A stretch of DNA of 50,215 nt from BOKZ01 sp040900165 (GTDB lineage Bacteria > Patescibacteriota > UBA1384 > 2-12-FULL-50-11). Below, in pieces: positions 16,677-21,988 of this stretch. The notes under the pieces are model-generated. The model was not told where the DNA came from, did no database searches, and saw nothing but the letters and a program-made list of their open reading frames with translations. Location: positions 1 through 50,215 of the forward strand of contig JBBDZM010000002.1 of the NCBI GenBank assembly GCA_040900165.1, in the 5' to 3' direction. The position numbers and the translations under genes are program-made. Each line of letters begins with the position of its first letter. The first letter of the stretch is position 1.

Positions 16677-17027
16677 TTACTCGGCGTGGGCTTCGGCAGA
16701 TGTCGACCCAGCGCTAGCCGAGGCGCTGGCAGTGGCCGTTACTTCGTAGTAGTACTCAACGACAACAATATCTTCTTGGGCGTAGTAAACAGTTGGGCTT
16801 GGAGCCGATTGTTTTTTGGTAGTTTTGCCGACGGTTTTAGCTGTTTCTTTCGTTTTGCTTGGGGTCTGCTTATCGGTGGATTTGTCCTGGGTGGGTTGAT
16901 TGTTATTTGTTTGTTCGACAGTTGGATTATCTGATCTTTTTGTCAGCGCAACAATTGCCCAGCTCATCCCAGCGACAAACAAAACGGCAGTAACGATTAA
17001 TACGAACCGAACGACCCGGTTATTCAT
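16677..17027 (-). CDS. Membrane-anchored low-complexity protein
   Basis: The 116-residue protein has one N-terminal membrane helix (7-27). A long Thr, Lys, Gln and Asn-rich linker follows, then a short hydrophobic patch and an Ala/Ser tail (VTATASASASAGS). It is probably a surface-exposed tether. No family is recognised. A TATACT hexamer lies nine bases before the ATG, which suggests a short or absent leader. Confidence 0.55.
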   Translation of the reverse strand: MNNRVVRFVLIVTAVLFVAGMSWAIVALTKRSDNPTVEQTNNNQPTQDKSTDKQTPSKTKETAKTVGKTTKKQSAPSPTVYYAQEDIVVVEYYYEVTATASASASAGSTSAEAHAE

Positions 17028-17067
17028 TGTTTTGTCAGTATACCGAGAATATCAATCTTTTCCAGTG

Positions 17068-17304
17068 CTAGAAGGCACTGATCAATCCAAATACGGCGAT
17101 AAGACCCCAAACAATGTTTAGCGACATTGGCTGGTAGTCCTTGCGGTAGCCGGTTTGGACGACAATAAATCCAGAACCAACGAGGTTCATAGTTTGATAT
17201 AGCCAGCTCTGCGGCTGGACTTGGTTAAAGCTAACGCCAGCGTAGGCCAGCAATATCAACCCTACCCCCACCCAACCAAGAATGTTAATCGTCTTTTCGT
17301 TCAT
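17068..17304 (-). CDS. CBU_0592-family small membrane protein
   Basis: The 78 residues form three hydrophobic helices with the family-like strings GWVGVGLILLAYAGVSF and YQTMNLVGSGFIVVQTGYRK. Members of this family are short membrane proteins of unknown role. It overlaps the end of the upstream gene by 20 bases, so the two are translated from one message. Confidence 0.65.
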   Translation of the reverse strand: MNEKTINILGWVGVGLILLAYAGVSFNQVQPQSWLYQTMNLVGSGFIVVQTGYRKDYQPMSLNIVWGLIAVFGLISAF

Positions 17305-17569
17305 CGTTACTTATTTTACCCCATTGCCACTTCGGCGGTACTTCGCCCTTAATCAAAGTTATAATTAATAGCAGTAAGGTTATGCCAACTGCTGGTAGAA
17401 TAAAATTAATTAACGTGTCACTGACTAAGTGAGATTCTTTGTCTATGTCCCAAAAAATTGTCGCCATTGCACCGGTGTAAATCCCTAAAACCGCCCAACC
17501 TTGCCAGCTCCCTGGAACCCAACCCCAGCCGTATGTTTTGCGGACAAACCAATACTTATTTTTATTCAT
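17285..17569 (-). CDS. Small membrane protein starting directly after a tRNA-Gly end copy
   Basis: From the ATG at 17569 the protein has 94 residues, with two membrane helices (about 23-41 and 54-77) and a charged tail. The frame is open further upstream to 17632, but that extension runs through copies of the tRNA-Gly 3' end, so I reject it. The ATG stands one base after such a copy. Any promoter must lie in the repeat unit, or expression comes from the tRNA promoter. The function is unknown. Confidence 0.55.
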   Translation of the reverse strand: MNKNKYWFVRKTYGWGWVPGSWQGWAVLGIYTGAMATIFWDIDKESHLVSDTLINFILPAVGITLLLLIITLIKGEVPPKWQWGKISNDERKDD

Positions 17570-17650
17570 GAGCGGGAGACGAGAATCACGTCCTTCGGTC
17601 GTGTTCTCTATGGCTCGATTCGTAATACTCATCGAGCGGGAGACGAGAAT
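17570..17650 (-). repeat. Tandem 64-bp units built on the tRNA-Gly 3' end
   Basis: The 17 bases at 17570-17586 recur at 17634-17650 and again as the true tRNA-Gly end at 17789-17805. They cover the acceptor strand, T-stem strand and three T-loop bases. Each is followed by the same 47 bases, which hold two hairpins: GAGAA-CACG/CGTG-TTCTC and GCTCGAT/ATCGAGC. The unit length is 64 bp. Confidence 0.88.
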
Positions 17651-17750
17651 NNNNNNNNNNNNNNNNNNNNNNNNNNNNNNNNNNNNNNNNNNNNNNNNNN
17701 NNNNNNNNNNNNNNNNNNNNNNNNNNNNNNNNNNNNNNNNNNNNNNNNNN
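17651..17750. other. Scaffold gap (100 N) inside tRNA-Gly end repeats
   Basis: The gap opens at the end of one 17-base tRNA copy. The sequence resumes inside the same 64-bp unit, nine bases further along that unit. The true gap may be 9 bases or 9 plus any multiple of 64. Confidence 0.95.
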
Positions 17751-17789
17751 CGGTCGTGTTCTCTATGGCTCGATTCGTAATACTCATCG

Positions 17790-17860
17790 AGCGGGAGACG
17801 AGAATCGAACTCGCATTACTTGCTTGGAAGGCAAGAGTTTTACCACTAAACTACTCCCGC
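17790..17860 (-). tRNA. tRNA-Gly (TCC)
   Basis: Acceptor GCGGGAG/CTCCCGC, anticodon stem CTTGC/GCAAG around CTTCCAA, a T arm with TTCGATT and discriminator T are present. The anticodon is TCC. Copies of its 3' end repeat downstream. Confidence 0.9.
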
Positions 17861-17953
17861 GATAGGGGTATTTTCTCAAGAATTAGCAAAAAAATCCAGA
17901 CTCATCGCCAACCCCTTACGAGGCCGCTCAATGAGTCCCTAAATTTTAGAAAT

Positions 17954-18295
17954 TTAGCTTTTTCCGATATCGATTATCGCTTTAAGGGCGACAATAAATG
18001 CGGCTGGGGCAGCGAACGCGGAAATATTTGACGCGAAGCTATTCAAAGAATCACCGACTACGGGGATTGTTTGCAAGCCACCGGCTCCAACCAACATAAG
18101 GGCAATGGCTGCTATCAGGAAGCTAGTGGTTTCTTTCGAAGTGATATTCCAAAGACCGACCAATGCACCTAGAACAATCAGGATTACTCCCGCTGTACCG
18201 GCCTCGACTAAGTCTGGGAAAAAGGCCAGAAAGATCGCGAATAATACGCCGATCACGAACGCCCATTCACCCCATGTCCTTTGTTGTTTTTCCAT
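17954..18295 (-). CDS. Membrane protein with three helices, unknown function
   Basis: The protein (113 residues from this start) has three or four hydrophobic segments (about 10-27, 32-50, 58-78 and 88-108) with GAL and GAG turns. I do not recognise the family, though its composition is like that of small CPR and archaeal membrane proteins. Two ATGs compete, at 18301 and 18295. The ribosome-binding site AGGAGGAGG stands six bases before the second and too close to the first, so I chose 18295. It is one of the few genes here with a strong ribosome-binding site. Confidence 0.6.
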   Translation of the reverse strand: MEKQQRTWGEWAFVIGVLFAIFLAFFPDLVEAGTAGVILIVLGALVGLWNITSKETTSFLIAAIALMLVGAGGLQTIPVVGDSLNSFASNISAFAAPAAFIVALKAIIDIGKS

Positions 18296-18359
18296 TGACA
18301 TCCTCCTCCTAAACGTACTTGTCGACCTTTGCCTAATACTAACCTGCCAACCGTGGCGG

Positions 18360-18668
18360 TCAAGCTTTCCAGAGAAAGACTCTCAGATCGACAAAATATT
18401 CGCCTGATCGTTGCTCTACTCTTATCCCTTCCTGGCGAAGTAACTCCGCCTGGATTACCGCCGGATACGAGAGGTTTAATATTGATATTCTGCCCCGACG
18501 GTTGATTACTCTTTGCCAAGGCAGGTCATTGTCTTGATGGCGCAATATCATCCCAACTGATCGAGCGGCCCGGGGTGAACCGGCCAGTGCCGCCACCTGT
18601 CCATAGGTGGCGACCTTGCCTTCGGGGATTTTCTTAATAATTGAGCAAACTCTTTGCTCAAAGGTCAT
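18360..18668 (-). CDS. Alkyltransferase-like protein (MGMT family, Cys replaced by Trp)
   Basis: The 102 residues match the C-terminal DNA-binding half of O6-alkylguanine transferases: PEGKVATYGQVAALAGSPRAARSVGMIL. The active site reads LPWQRVINRRG where MGMT has PCHRV. The acceptor cysteine is tryptophan, so the protein cannot accept alkyl groups. Such ATL proteins flag damaged bases for nucleotide excision repair. It is transcribed toward the gene at 18295, away from the DUF192 gene start. Confidence 0.88.
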   Translation of the reverse strand: MTFEQRVCSIIKKIPEGKVATYGQVAALAGSPRAARSVGMILRHQDNDLPWQRVINRRGRISILNLSYPAVIQAELLRQEGIRVEQRSGEYFVDLRVFLWKA

Positions 18669-18675
18669 CTATATT

Positions 18676-19176
18676 CTATATTCCATTAACCGAGCTGATC
18701 GTTACCTTGTCGCCAACTTTTATCGAATCGGCCTCGCCAGCGTTTACTTCCAGAACCTGATCGACGCTTCCGGTTGATTGATAACGAACTAGATCATCTA
18801 GGTTAACCCCTGATTTAGGCGTGGGGACGTGTCTCTCAACCCCGATTACTTTACCGTCGCTAATCCAGATCATATCCAGCGGGAAGCGCATTTTGTTCAT
18901 CCAGAAAGTTACTGGCCTGACTTCACCAAAAACAAACAGCATTCCCGCACCGGTTGGCAAATAATCTCTATCCGACAATCCTTGGGCCTGCTCTTCAGGG
19001 ATATCGGCGATTTCGACAACAAATTTGTCGCTACCCACTGTAATAAACGTTGTTGAATTATTGGCTACTTGTTCTGCCGATAGACTGATTCTTTTTTCAC
19101 CGGACAAGCCAAAAAAGATCGCGGTGCCGGCAATCAATACGGCGATTGAAGCCATGCTAAGAACTGTCCTATTCAT
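18676..19176 (-). CDS. DUF192 family exported protein
   Basis: From the ATG at 19176 the protein has 166 residues: an N-terminal membrane helix (about 5-24), then the DUF192 core. Core motifs are EQAQGLSDRDYLPTGAGMLF, MRFPLDMIWISDGKVIG and VDQVLEVNAG. The function of DUF192 is not known. The frame is open to 19323, but an upstream start would cross the promoter of the divergent ZIP gene. TAAAAT sits seven bases before the chosen ATG and no ribosome-binding site is present. Confidence 0.85.
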   Translation of the reverse strand: MNRTVLSMASIAVLIAGTAIFFGLSGEKRISLSAEQVANNSTTFITVGSDKFVVEIADIPEEQAQGLSDRDYLPTGAGMLFVFGEVRPVTFWMNKMRFPLDMIWISDGKVIGVERHVPTPKSGVNLDDLVRYQSTGSVDQVLEVNAGEADSIKVGDKVTISSVNGI

Positions 19177-19255
19177 CGCGACTATTTTAACCCATCGGTT
19201 GCCACAAATATAGGTTGGATAGTAAAGGCTTGACAGGTTTTGTACAATTAAGTTG

Positions 19256-20002
19256 ATGAATGAGATCTGGACATATTCTTTGCTGTCGGTCGGGCTGGTT
19301 AGCCTGGTTTCTTTAGTTGGCATCTTCGTTATTTCTTTTGGCGAAAATAAAATTGGTAGCCGGCTAATGCTAACTTTCCTGGTTTCGCTGGCCGTGGGGG
19401 CACTATTGGGAGATCTTCTAATCCACCTACTTCCGGAGATTTATAAAGAGGTAGGGGTAAGATCAGCCTTCTACGTTGTCTCCGGTTTTCTGGTCTTTTT
19501 TATATTGGAGAAGGTTCTGCACTGGCGCCACGAACACAGTCAAAAAGACACCAGTCGGATCGAACCATTTGGAGTAATGAATTTGGTGGCTGACGGTGTC
19601 CACAACTTTATTGACGGGGCGTTAGTCGCTGCGTCGTATTTGGTTTCTATTCCTGTTGGTATCGCTACAACCATTGCTGTCGTTCTGCACGAAATTCCCC
19701 AGGAGTTGGGTGACTACGGTATATTGCGAGTGGCGGGGTTCTCCAAGCGGGCGGCACTAGGGCTTAACTTTGGCTCAGCCCTGTTAGCGGTGCTTGGTGC
19801 GGTGGCGGTGTTGGCCAGTGGAGTTGATTTAGATAAATACGGTCCACTGATCTTAGCGTTTACTTCCGGAGGGTTTGTTTACTTAATCATTCTATTGATC
19901 CGCAAACTGGAAGACGAAATGGCTTTTCGTCACGCCTTTGGCACCATTATCGGTATCATCGTTGGTATCGCCGTCATGTGGGCGATTACCTTCCTGGAAT
20001 AG
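19256..20002 (+). CDS. ZIP-family metal transporter
   Basis: The protein (248 residues) has about eight helices. The ZIP signatures are NLVADGVHNFIDGALVAASY in helix IV and VVLHEIPQELGDYGILRVAG in helix V, which supply the metal-binding His, Asn, Asp and Glu residues. Family members import zinc, iron or manganese. The ATG at 19256 is preferred over the adjoining TTG at 19253. TACAAT lies seven bases before it, so the message may be leaderless. It is divergent from the DUF192 gene and followed by a hairpin. Confidence 0.9.
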   Translation: MNEIWTYSLLSVGLVSLVSLVGIFVISFGENKIGSRLMLTFLVSLAVGALLGDLLIHLLPEIYKEVGVRSAFYVVSGFLVFFILEKVLHWRHEHSQKDTSRIEPFGVMNLVADGVHNFIDGALVAASYLVSIPVGIATTIAVVLHEIPQELGDYGILRVAGFSKRAALGLNFGSALLAVLGAVAVLASGVDLDKYGPLILAFTSGGFVYLIILLIRKLEDEMAFRHAFGTIIGIIVGIAVMWAITFLE

Positions 20003-20021
20003 AACAAGCCAACCTAATACC

Positions 20022-20049
20022 TAAATAACCCAGGTGGGTGGGTTATTTA
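20022..20049 (+). terminator. Hairpin after the ZIP transporter gene
   Basis: TAAATAACCC pairs with GGGTTATTTA across an eight-base loop. Two more hairpins follow at once: CAGGT/ACCTG (about 20051) and TAAACACCC/GGGTGTTTA (about 20062-20087). No long T-run is seen, but stem AT content may serve. Confidence 0.55.
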
Positions 20050-20095
20050 TCAGGTGAACCTGTAAACACCCATATAATGGGTGTTTAGTTAAATT

Positions 20096-20178
20096 GTCGG
20101 GTTGGCTGGTATCTCGCTCCGCTCGAAAGCTCCTCGCATACTCGTCGCTATCGAACCCACGGCCTCGTCGTCTTAACT
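20096..20178 (-). pseudogene. Degenerate tRNA-Pro fragments
   Basis: The start of this stretch resembles the 3' end of the interrupted tRNA-Pro (GTCGGGTTGGCTGG against GTCGGGGTGACTGG). Further on, CGAACCCACGGCCTCGTCGTC matches the T loop, variable loop and anticodon-stem part of the intact tRNA-Pro with one change. Neither piece forms a tRNA. Confidence 0.55.
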
Positions 20179-20188
20179 ACAGGAAGAG

Positions 20189-20388
20189 TCGGGGTGACTG
20201 GACTTAAACCAGCGACCTCACGAACCCGAATCCTTAGCTGGCTTCGGTTCTTATTTTTATCAGCGTCGGGCCGGCGGGACTCGAACCCACGACCTCGTCG
20301 TCCCGAACGACGCGCGCTACCAACTGCGCCACGGCCCGACGCTATCAAAAAAACGAATCGCGTGCTCTATCAACTGAGCTACACCCCG
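20189..20388 (-). pseudogene. tRNA-Pro (CGG) interrupted in its anticodon loop
   Basis: The two halves (5' half 20354-20388, 3' half 20189-20226) join into a full cloverleaf. The parts are acceptor CGGGGTG/CACCCCG, anticodon stem CGCGA/TCGTG, loop TTCGGGT, T arm GCTGG/CCAGT and discriminator A. The break is inside the anticodon. Both edges carry GATTCG, and the 127-base insert holds another complete tRNA-Pro. A perfect 17-bp inverted repeat (20180-20196 with 20382-20398) extends the acceptor stem by 10 bp. Whether the halves are ever joined at RNA level is unknown; a dead gene is the simple reading. Confidence 0.75.
20266..20338 (-). tRNA. tRNA-Pro (CGG), complete, nested inside another tRNA-Pro
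   Basis: Acceptor CGGGCCG/CGGCCCG, D stem GCGC/GCGC, anticodon stem CGTCG/CGACG around TTCGGGA, T arm GTGGG/CCCGC and discriminator A are all intact. Its acceptor stem is lengthened by five further pairs, AGCGT/ACGCT. It is probably the working CGG tRNA of the locus. Confidence 0.9.
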
Positions 20389-20440
20389 ACTCTTCCTGCG
20401 ATTAAATACGCGCTTCCTGGGCTCGACCGTCACAAGTATA

Positions 20441-20529
20441 TGACATGGTCTCGCCCGCCACAAAGTATCGAACTAAAGCAGTTTAGTTCTCAATGGCTCT
20501 GTGGGCGGCCCAACTGCGCCACAACCCGC
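20441..20529 (-). pseudogene. tRNA 5' remnant with an inserted hairpin
   Basis: On the minus strand CGGGTTGTGGCGCAGTTGG resembles the first 19 bases of a tRNA-Pro, ending in the D loop. What follows is not a tRNA but a stretch with a perfect 8-bp hairpin, GAACTAAA/TTTAGTTC. Confidence 0.5.
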
Positions 20530-20536
20530 TATCTTC

Positions 20537-20565
20537 TTGACGTATTTTATCGTAAAGAGTAGGAT
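20537..20565 (+). promoter_or_regulatory. Promoter of the 60-residue ORF
   Basis: TTGACG and TAGGAT are separated by exactly 17 bases. The ATG at 20576 lies ten bases after the -10 box. Confidence 0.6.
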
Positions 20566-20575
20566 AATTCACGCC

Positions 20576-20758
20576 ATGGATGGAATGATAAACGTCCAGG
20601 GGAGTACACGGTCTCGCTGGAGAAAGGAACTTGAGTGCGTTGCGGAGGCGCTCCTATTCCTTATTCTCTGGCCTGGCTACGAGCCGAAAACGATCCTCAA
20701 GATCGAAGAAAGCTCGCATCAGCACCTAACCGGCTTTCCTAGCGACATTGCGAGCTAG
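20576..20758 (+). CDS. 60-residue hypothetical protein in a promoter-terminator unit
   Basis: The frame from the ATG at 20576 encodes a small protein with one hydrophobic stretch (CVAEALLFLILWPGY). I do not recognise it. What supports it is the setting: a 17-bp-spaced promoter just upstream and a GC-rich hairpin just after the stop. It lies between tRNA remnants and a tRNA-Arg half, in the same style as the small single-gene units elsewhere in the window. Confidence 0.45.
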   Translation: MDGMINVQGSTRSRWRKELECVAEALLFLILWPGYEPKTILKIEESSHQHLTGFPSDIAS

Positions 20759-20777
20759 GAGAGTTCAGACCATGATA

Positions 20778-20798
20778 GGGCGGACACGTTGTCCGCCC
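20778..20798 (+). terminator. GC-rich hairpin after the 60-residue ORF
   Basis: GGGCGGACA pairs with TGTCCGCCC across a three-base loop. The T-tract is poor (TTCATCTTA). Confidence 0.6.
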
Positions 20799-20807
20799 TT
20801 CATCTTA

Positions 20808-20844
20808 GCCCTCGTAGCTCAGTAGACAGAGCGGCTCCGTCCTT
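20808..20844 (+). pseudogene. Displaced 5' half of a tRNA-Arg (CCT)
   Basis: The stretch reads like a tRNA from its first base: GCCCTCG, TA, GCTC, D loop, GAGC, then an anticodon arm with GTCCTTG, which places CCT at the anticodon. It stops there and no 3' half follows. The -35 box of the next gene begins on the last anticodon base. A complete tRNA-Arg(CCT) lies on the far side of that gene. Confidence 0.75.
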
Positions 20845-20870
20845 GACAATTATTGTACTATGTCTAGATT
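20843..20870 (+). promoter_or_regulatory. Promoter of the HTH/endonuclease-like gene
   Basis: TTGACA (20843-20848) and TAGATT (20865-20870) are 16 bases apart. The ATG follows six bases later without a ribosome-binding site. The -35 box overlaps the anticodon of the tRNA-Arg half. Confidence 0.6.
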
Positions 20871-20876
20871 ATACTT

Positions 20877-21542
20877 ATGGGTTCACCAAGGCTATCAATG
20901 GGCGAGAAGCAATTACTAGTATCTCTAAGGAACACCGGCAAAAGCATAAGTGAGATTTCAGGAAAGATAAGACGAAGCAAAGCCACTGTTTCTAAATATA
21001 TTAAGGGTGTCCCGGTACTTCCCGAGTTTCAAAAAGAGTGGCTAGCAAAAAGAGGAGGTAATGCTCTTAGAGCTCAGGAACGAAAAAATATCGCAACACT
21101 AAAGGCAAAGCGAATATTAGGCAGTAGCCAAAGTAAAGAACCCCTATTAACCGCAGCCAGCCTTTACTGGGGAGAAGGAAATAAAAAGGATTTTGGCTTT
21201 ACGAATAGTGATCCGTTAATGATTGCCACCCTTATCAAGTGTTTATCTGACCTTGGCTTAAGCATAGAAAGGTTAAGAATAAGTATTAGGGTTTACAGCG
21301 ATGTTGATATTGAATCAGCAAAGACGCATTGGGCAAAAGTCATTGGTATAAACAGCAATAAAATATTGAGCGTTAATATACTGCATGGCAAAAAAAGCGG
21401 CAAGCTTCCGTTTGGTATGTGCCGCGTTAGAATAGCCAGAGGTAATGATTATTTCAATCTGCTGACGACTACGATAGAATTAATCAGCCAAAAATATGCC
21501 CCTATAGCTCAACGGACAGAGCTACAGACTCCTAAGCTGTAG
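20877..21542 (+). CDS. HTH plus LAGLIDADG-like homing endonuclease protein, ends inside tRNA-Arg
   Basis: The 221-residue protein starts with a helix-turn-helix region (KSISEISGKIRRSKATVSKY, about 19-40). A domain with LYWGEGNKKDFGFTNSDP follows (about 111-128), the pattern of a single-motif LAGLIDADG-like family, then a basic C-terminal half. A shorter relative lies at 25361. The last 15 or so codons run into tRNA-Arg, and the stop TAG is within that tRNA's anticodon arm. The gene sits exactly between a broken tRNA-Arg half and a complete tRNA-Arg, as expected of an element that cut and replaced that gene. Endonuclease activity is inferred from family resemblance only. Confidence 0.65.
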   Translation: MGSPRLSMGEKQLLVSLRNTGKSISEISGKIRRSKATVSKYIKGVPVLPEFQKEWLAKRGGNALRAQERKNIATLKAKRILGSSQSKEPLLTAASLYWGEGNKKDFGFTNSDPLMIATLIKCLSDLGLSIERLRISIRVYSDVDIESAKTHWAKVIGINSNKILSVNILHGKKSGKLPFGMCRVRIARGNDYFNLLTTTIELISQKYAPIAQRTELQTPKL

Positions 21543-21569
21543 ATACAGGTTCGATTCCTGTTGGGGGCG
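21498..21569 (+). tRNA. tRNA-Arg (CCT)
   Basis: Acceptor GCCCCTA/TGGGGGC (one G-T pair), D stem GCTC/GAGC, loop CTCCTAA and T arm with TTCGATT give a complete tRNA with discriminator G. The top anticodon-stem pair (A31-G39) is mismatched. The gene overlaps the end of the endonuclease-like gene by 45 bases. Confidence 0.88.
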
Positions 21570-21602
21570 CTATTCGACTCACTGACGTTCGCTTCGCGTA
21601 AA

Positions 21603-21824
21603 CTACTTCACTAAATCCTTGAGTTTTGTTGACGGATTAAACTGAACCGACTTGTCGTCTTTGACGTAAAAACTGCCGAATTCGGCGATCACAACTTTTT
21701 CACCCTTTTTAAAATAGTCAGCTAGCACTTCCGAAAAGGCGTCAAGAAAAGCCGCCGCCTGCTCATCATTGAGCTCGGTTTTGCTGACAAGTTTTTTGAC
21801 AAACCCCGCATTGTCCATAGCCAT
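21603..21824 (-). CDS. Short HU-like DNA-binding protein
   Basis: The 73 residues match the HU/IHF dimer core: KKLVSKTELNDEQAAAFLDAFSEVL, then the strand VVIAEFGSFYV, then a C-terminal helix region TKLKDLVK. Normal HU has about 90 residues; here the DNA-wrapping beta arm is cut to a few residues. It may bind DNA differently or act as a partner of another HU. A second in-frame ATG two codons in is an alternative start. Confidence 0.75.
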   Translation of the reverse strand: MAMDNAGFVKKLVSKTELNDEQAAAFLDAFSEVLADYFKKGEKVVIAEFGSFYVKDDKSVQFNPSTKLKDLVK

Positions 21825-21946
21825 AGCTTAACCCAAACGCTATGGAAATCCCAACTCACAAATCCCAATCCCCAACAATTCCTAGCCCCAACTATTAACT
21901 TTGGGATTTGTAACTTGTTTGGCTTTTGGGGGTGGGGTCTTGGTGT
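21825..21946. repeat. Hairpin-rich spacer between HU and rny
   Basis: CCATAGC pairs with GCTATGG right before the HU start. Further on CAAATCCCAA pairs with TTGGGATTTG over a C-rich 30-base loop. No gene is seen. Confidence 0.6.
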
Positions 21947-21982
21947 TTAACGGGCAATCTCCGCAAACCTAGTTTCTCGAAT
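21947..21982 (-). pseudogene. Second, synonymous copy of the rny 3' end
   Basis: On the minus strand this stretch encodes I-R-E-T-R-F-A-E-I-A-R-stop, the exact end of RNase Y. Seven of the twelve codons, stop included, differ from the real gene end and every difference is silent. Only six bases separate it from the rny stop codon. Confidence 0.85.
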
Positions 21983-21988
21983 ATCGCC

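Noticed and set aside
18105..18407. A plus-strand frame over the 18295 membrane protein and ATL genes
   Set aside because: It lies opposite two better supported genes and shows no domain.
19230..19235. TTGACA as the -35 box of the ZIP gene
   Set aside because: It is only seven bases from TACAAT, so it cannot pair with that -10 box.
20227..20353. A group I intron in the interrupted tRNA-Pro
   Set aside because: The 127-base insert is almost filled by a complete tRNA. There is no room for a group I core, and no P7-like or guanosine-site features are seen.
20808..21569. A group I intron with an endonuclease inside tRNA-Arg(CCT)
   Set aside because: The downstream tRNA is complete with its own 5' half, so splicing would not be needed. 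The gene fills the space and leaves no intron core.
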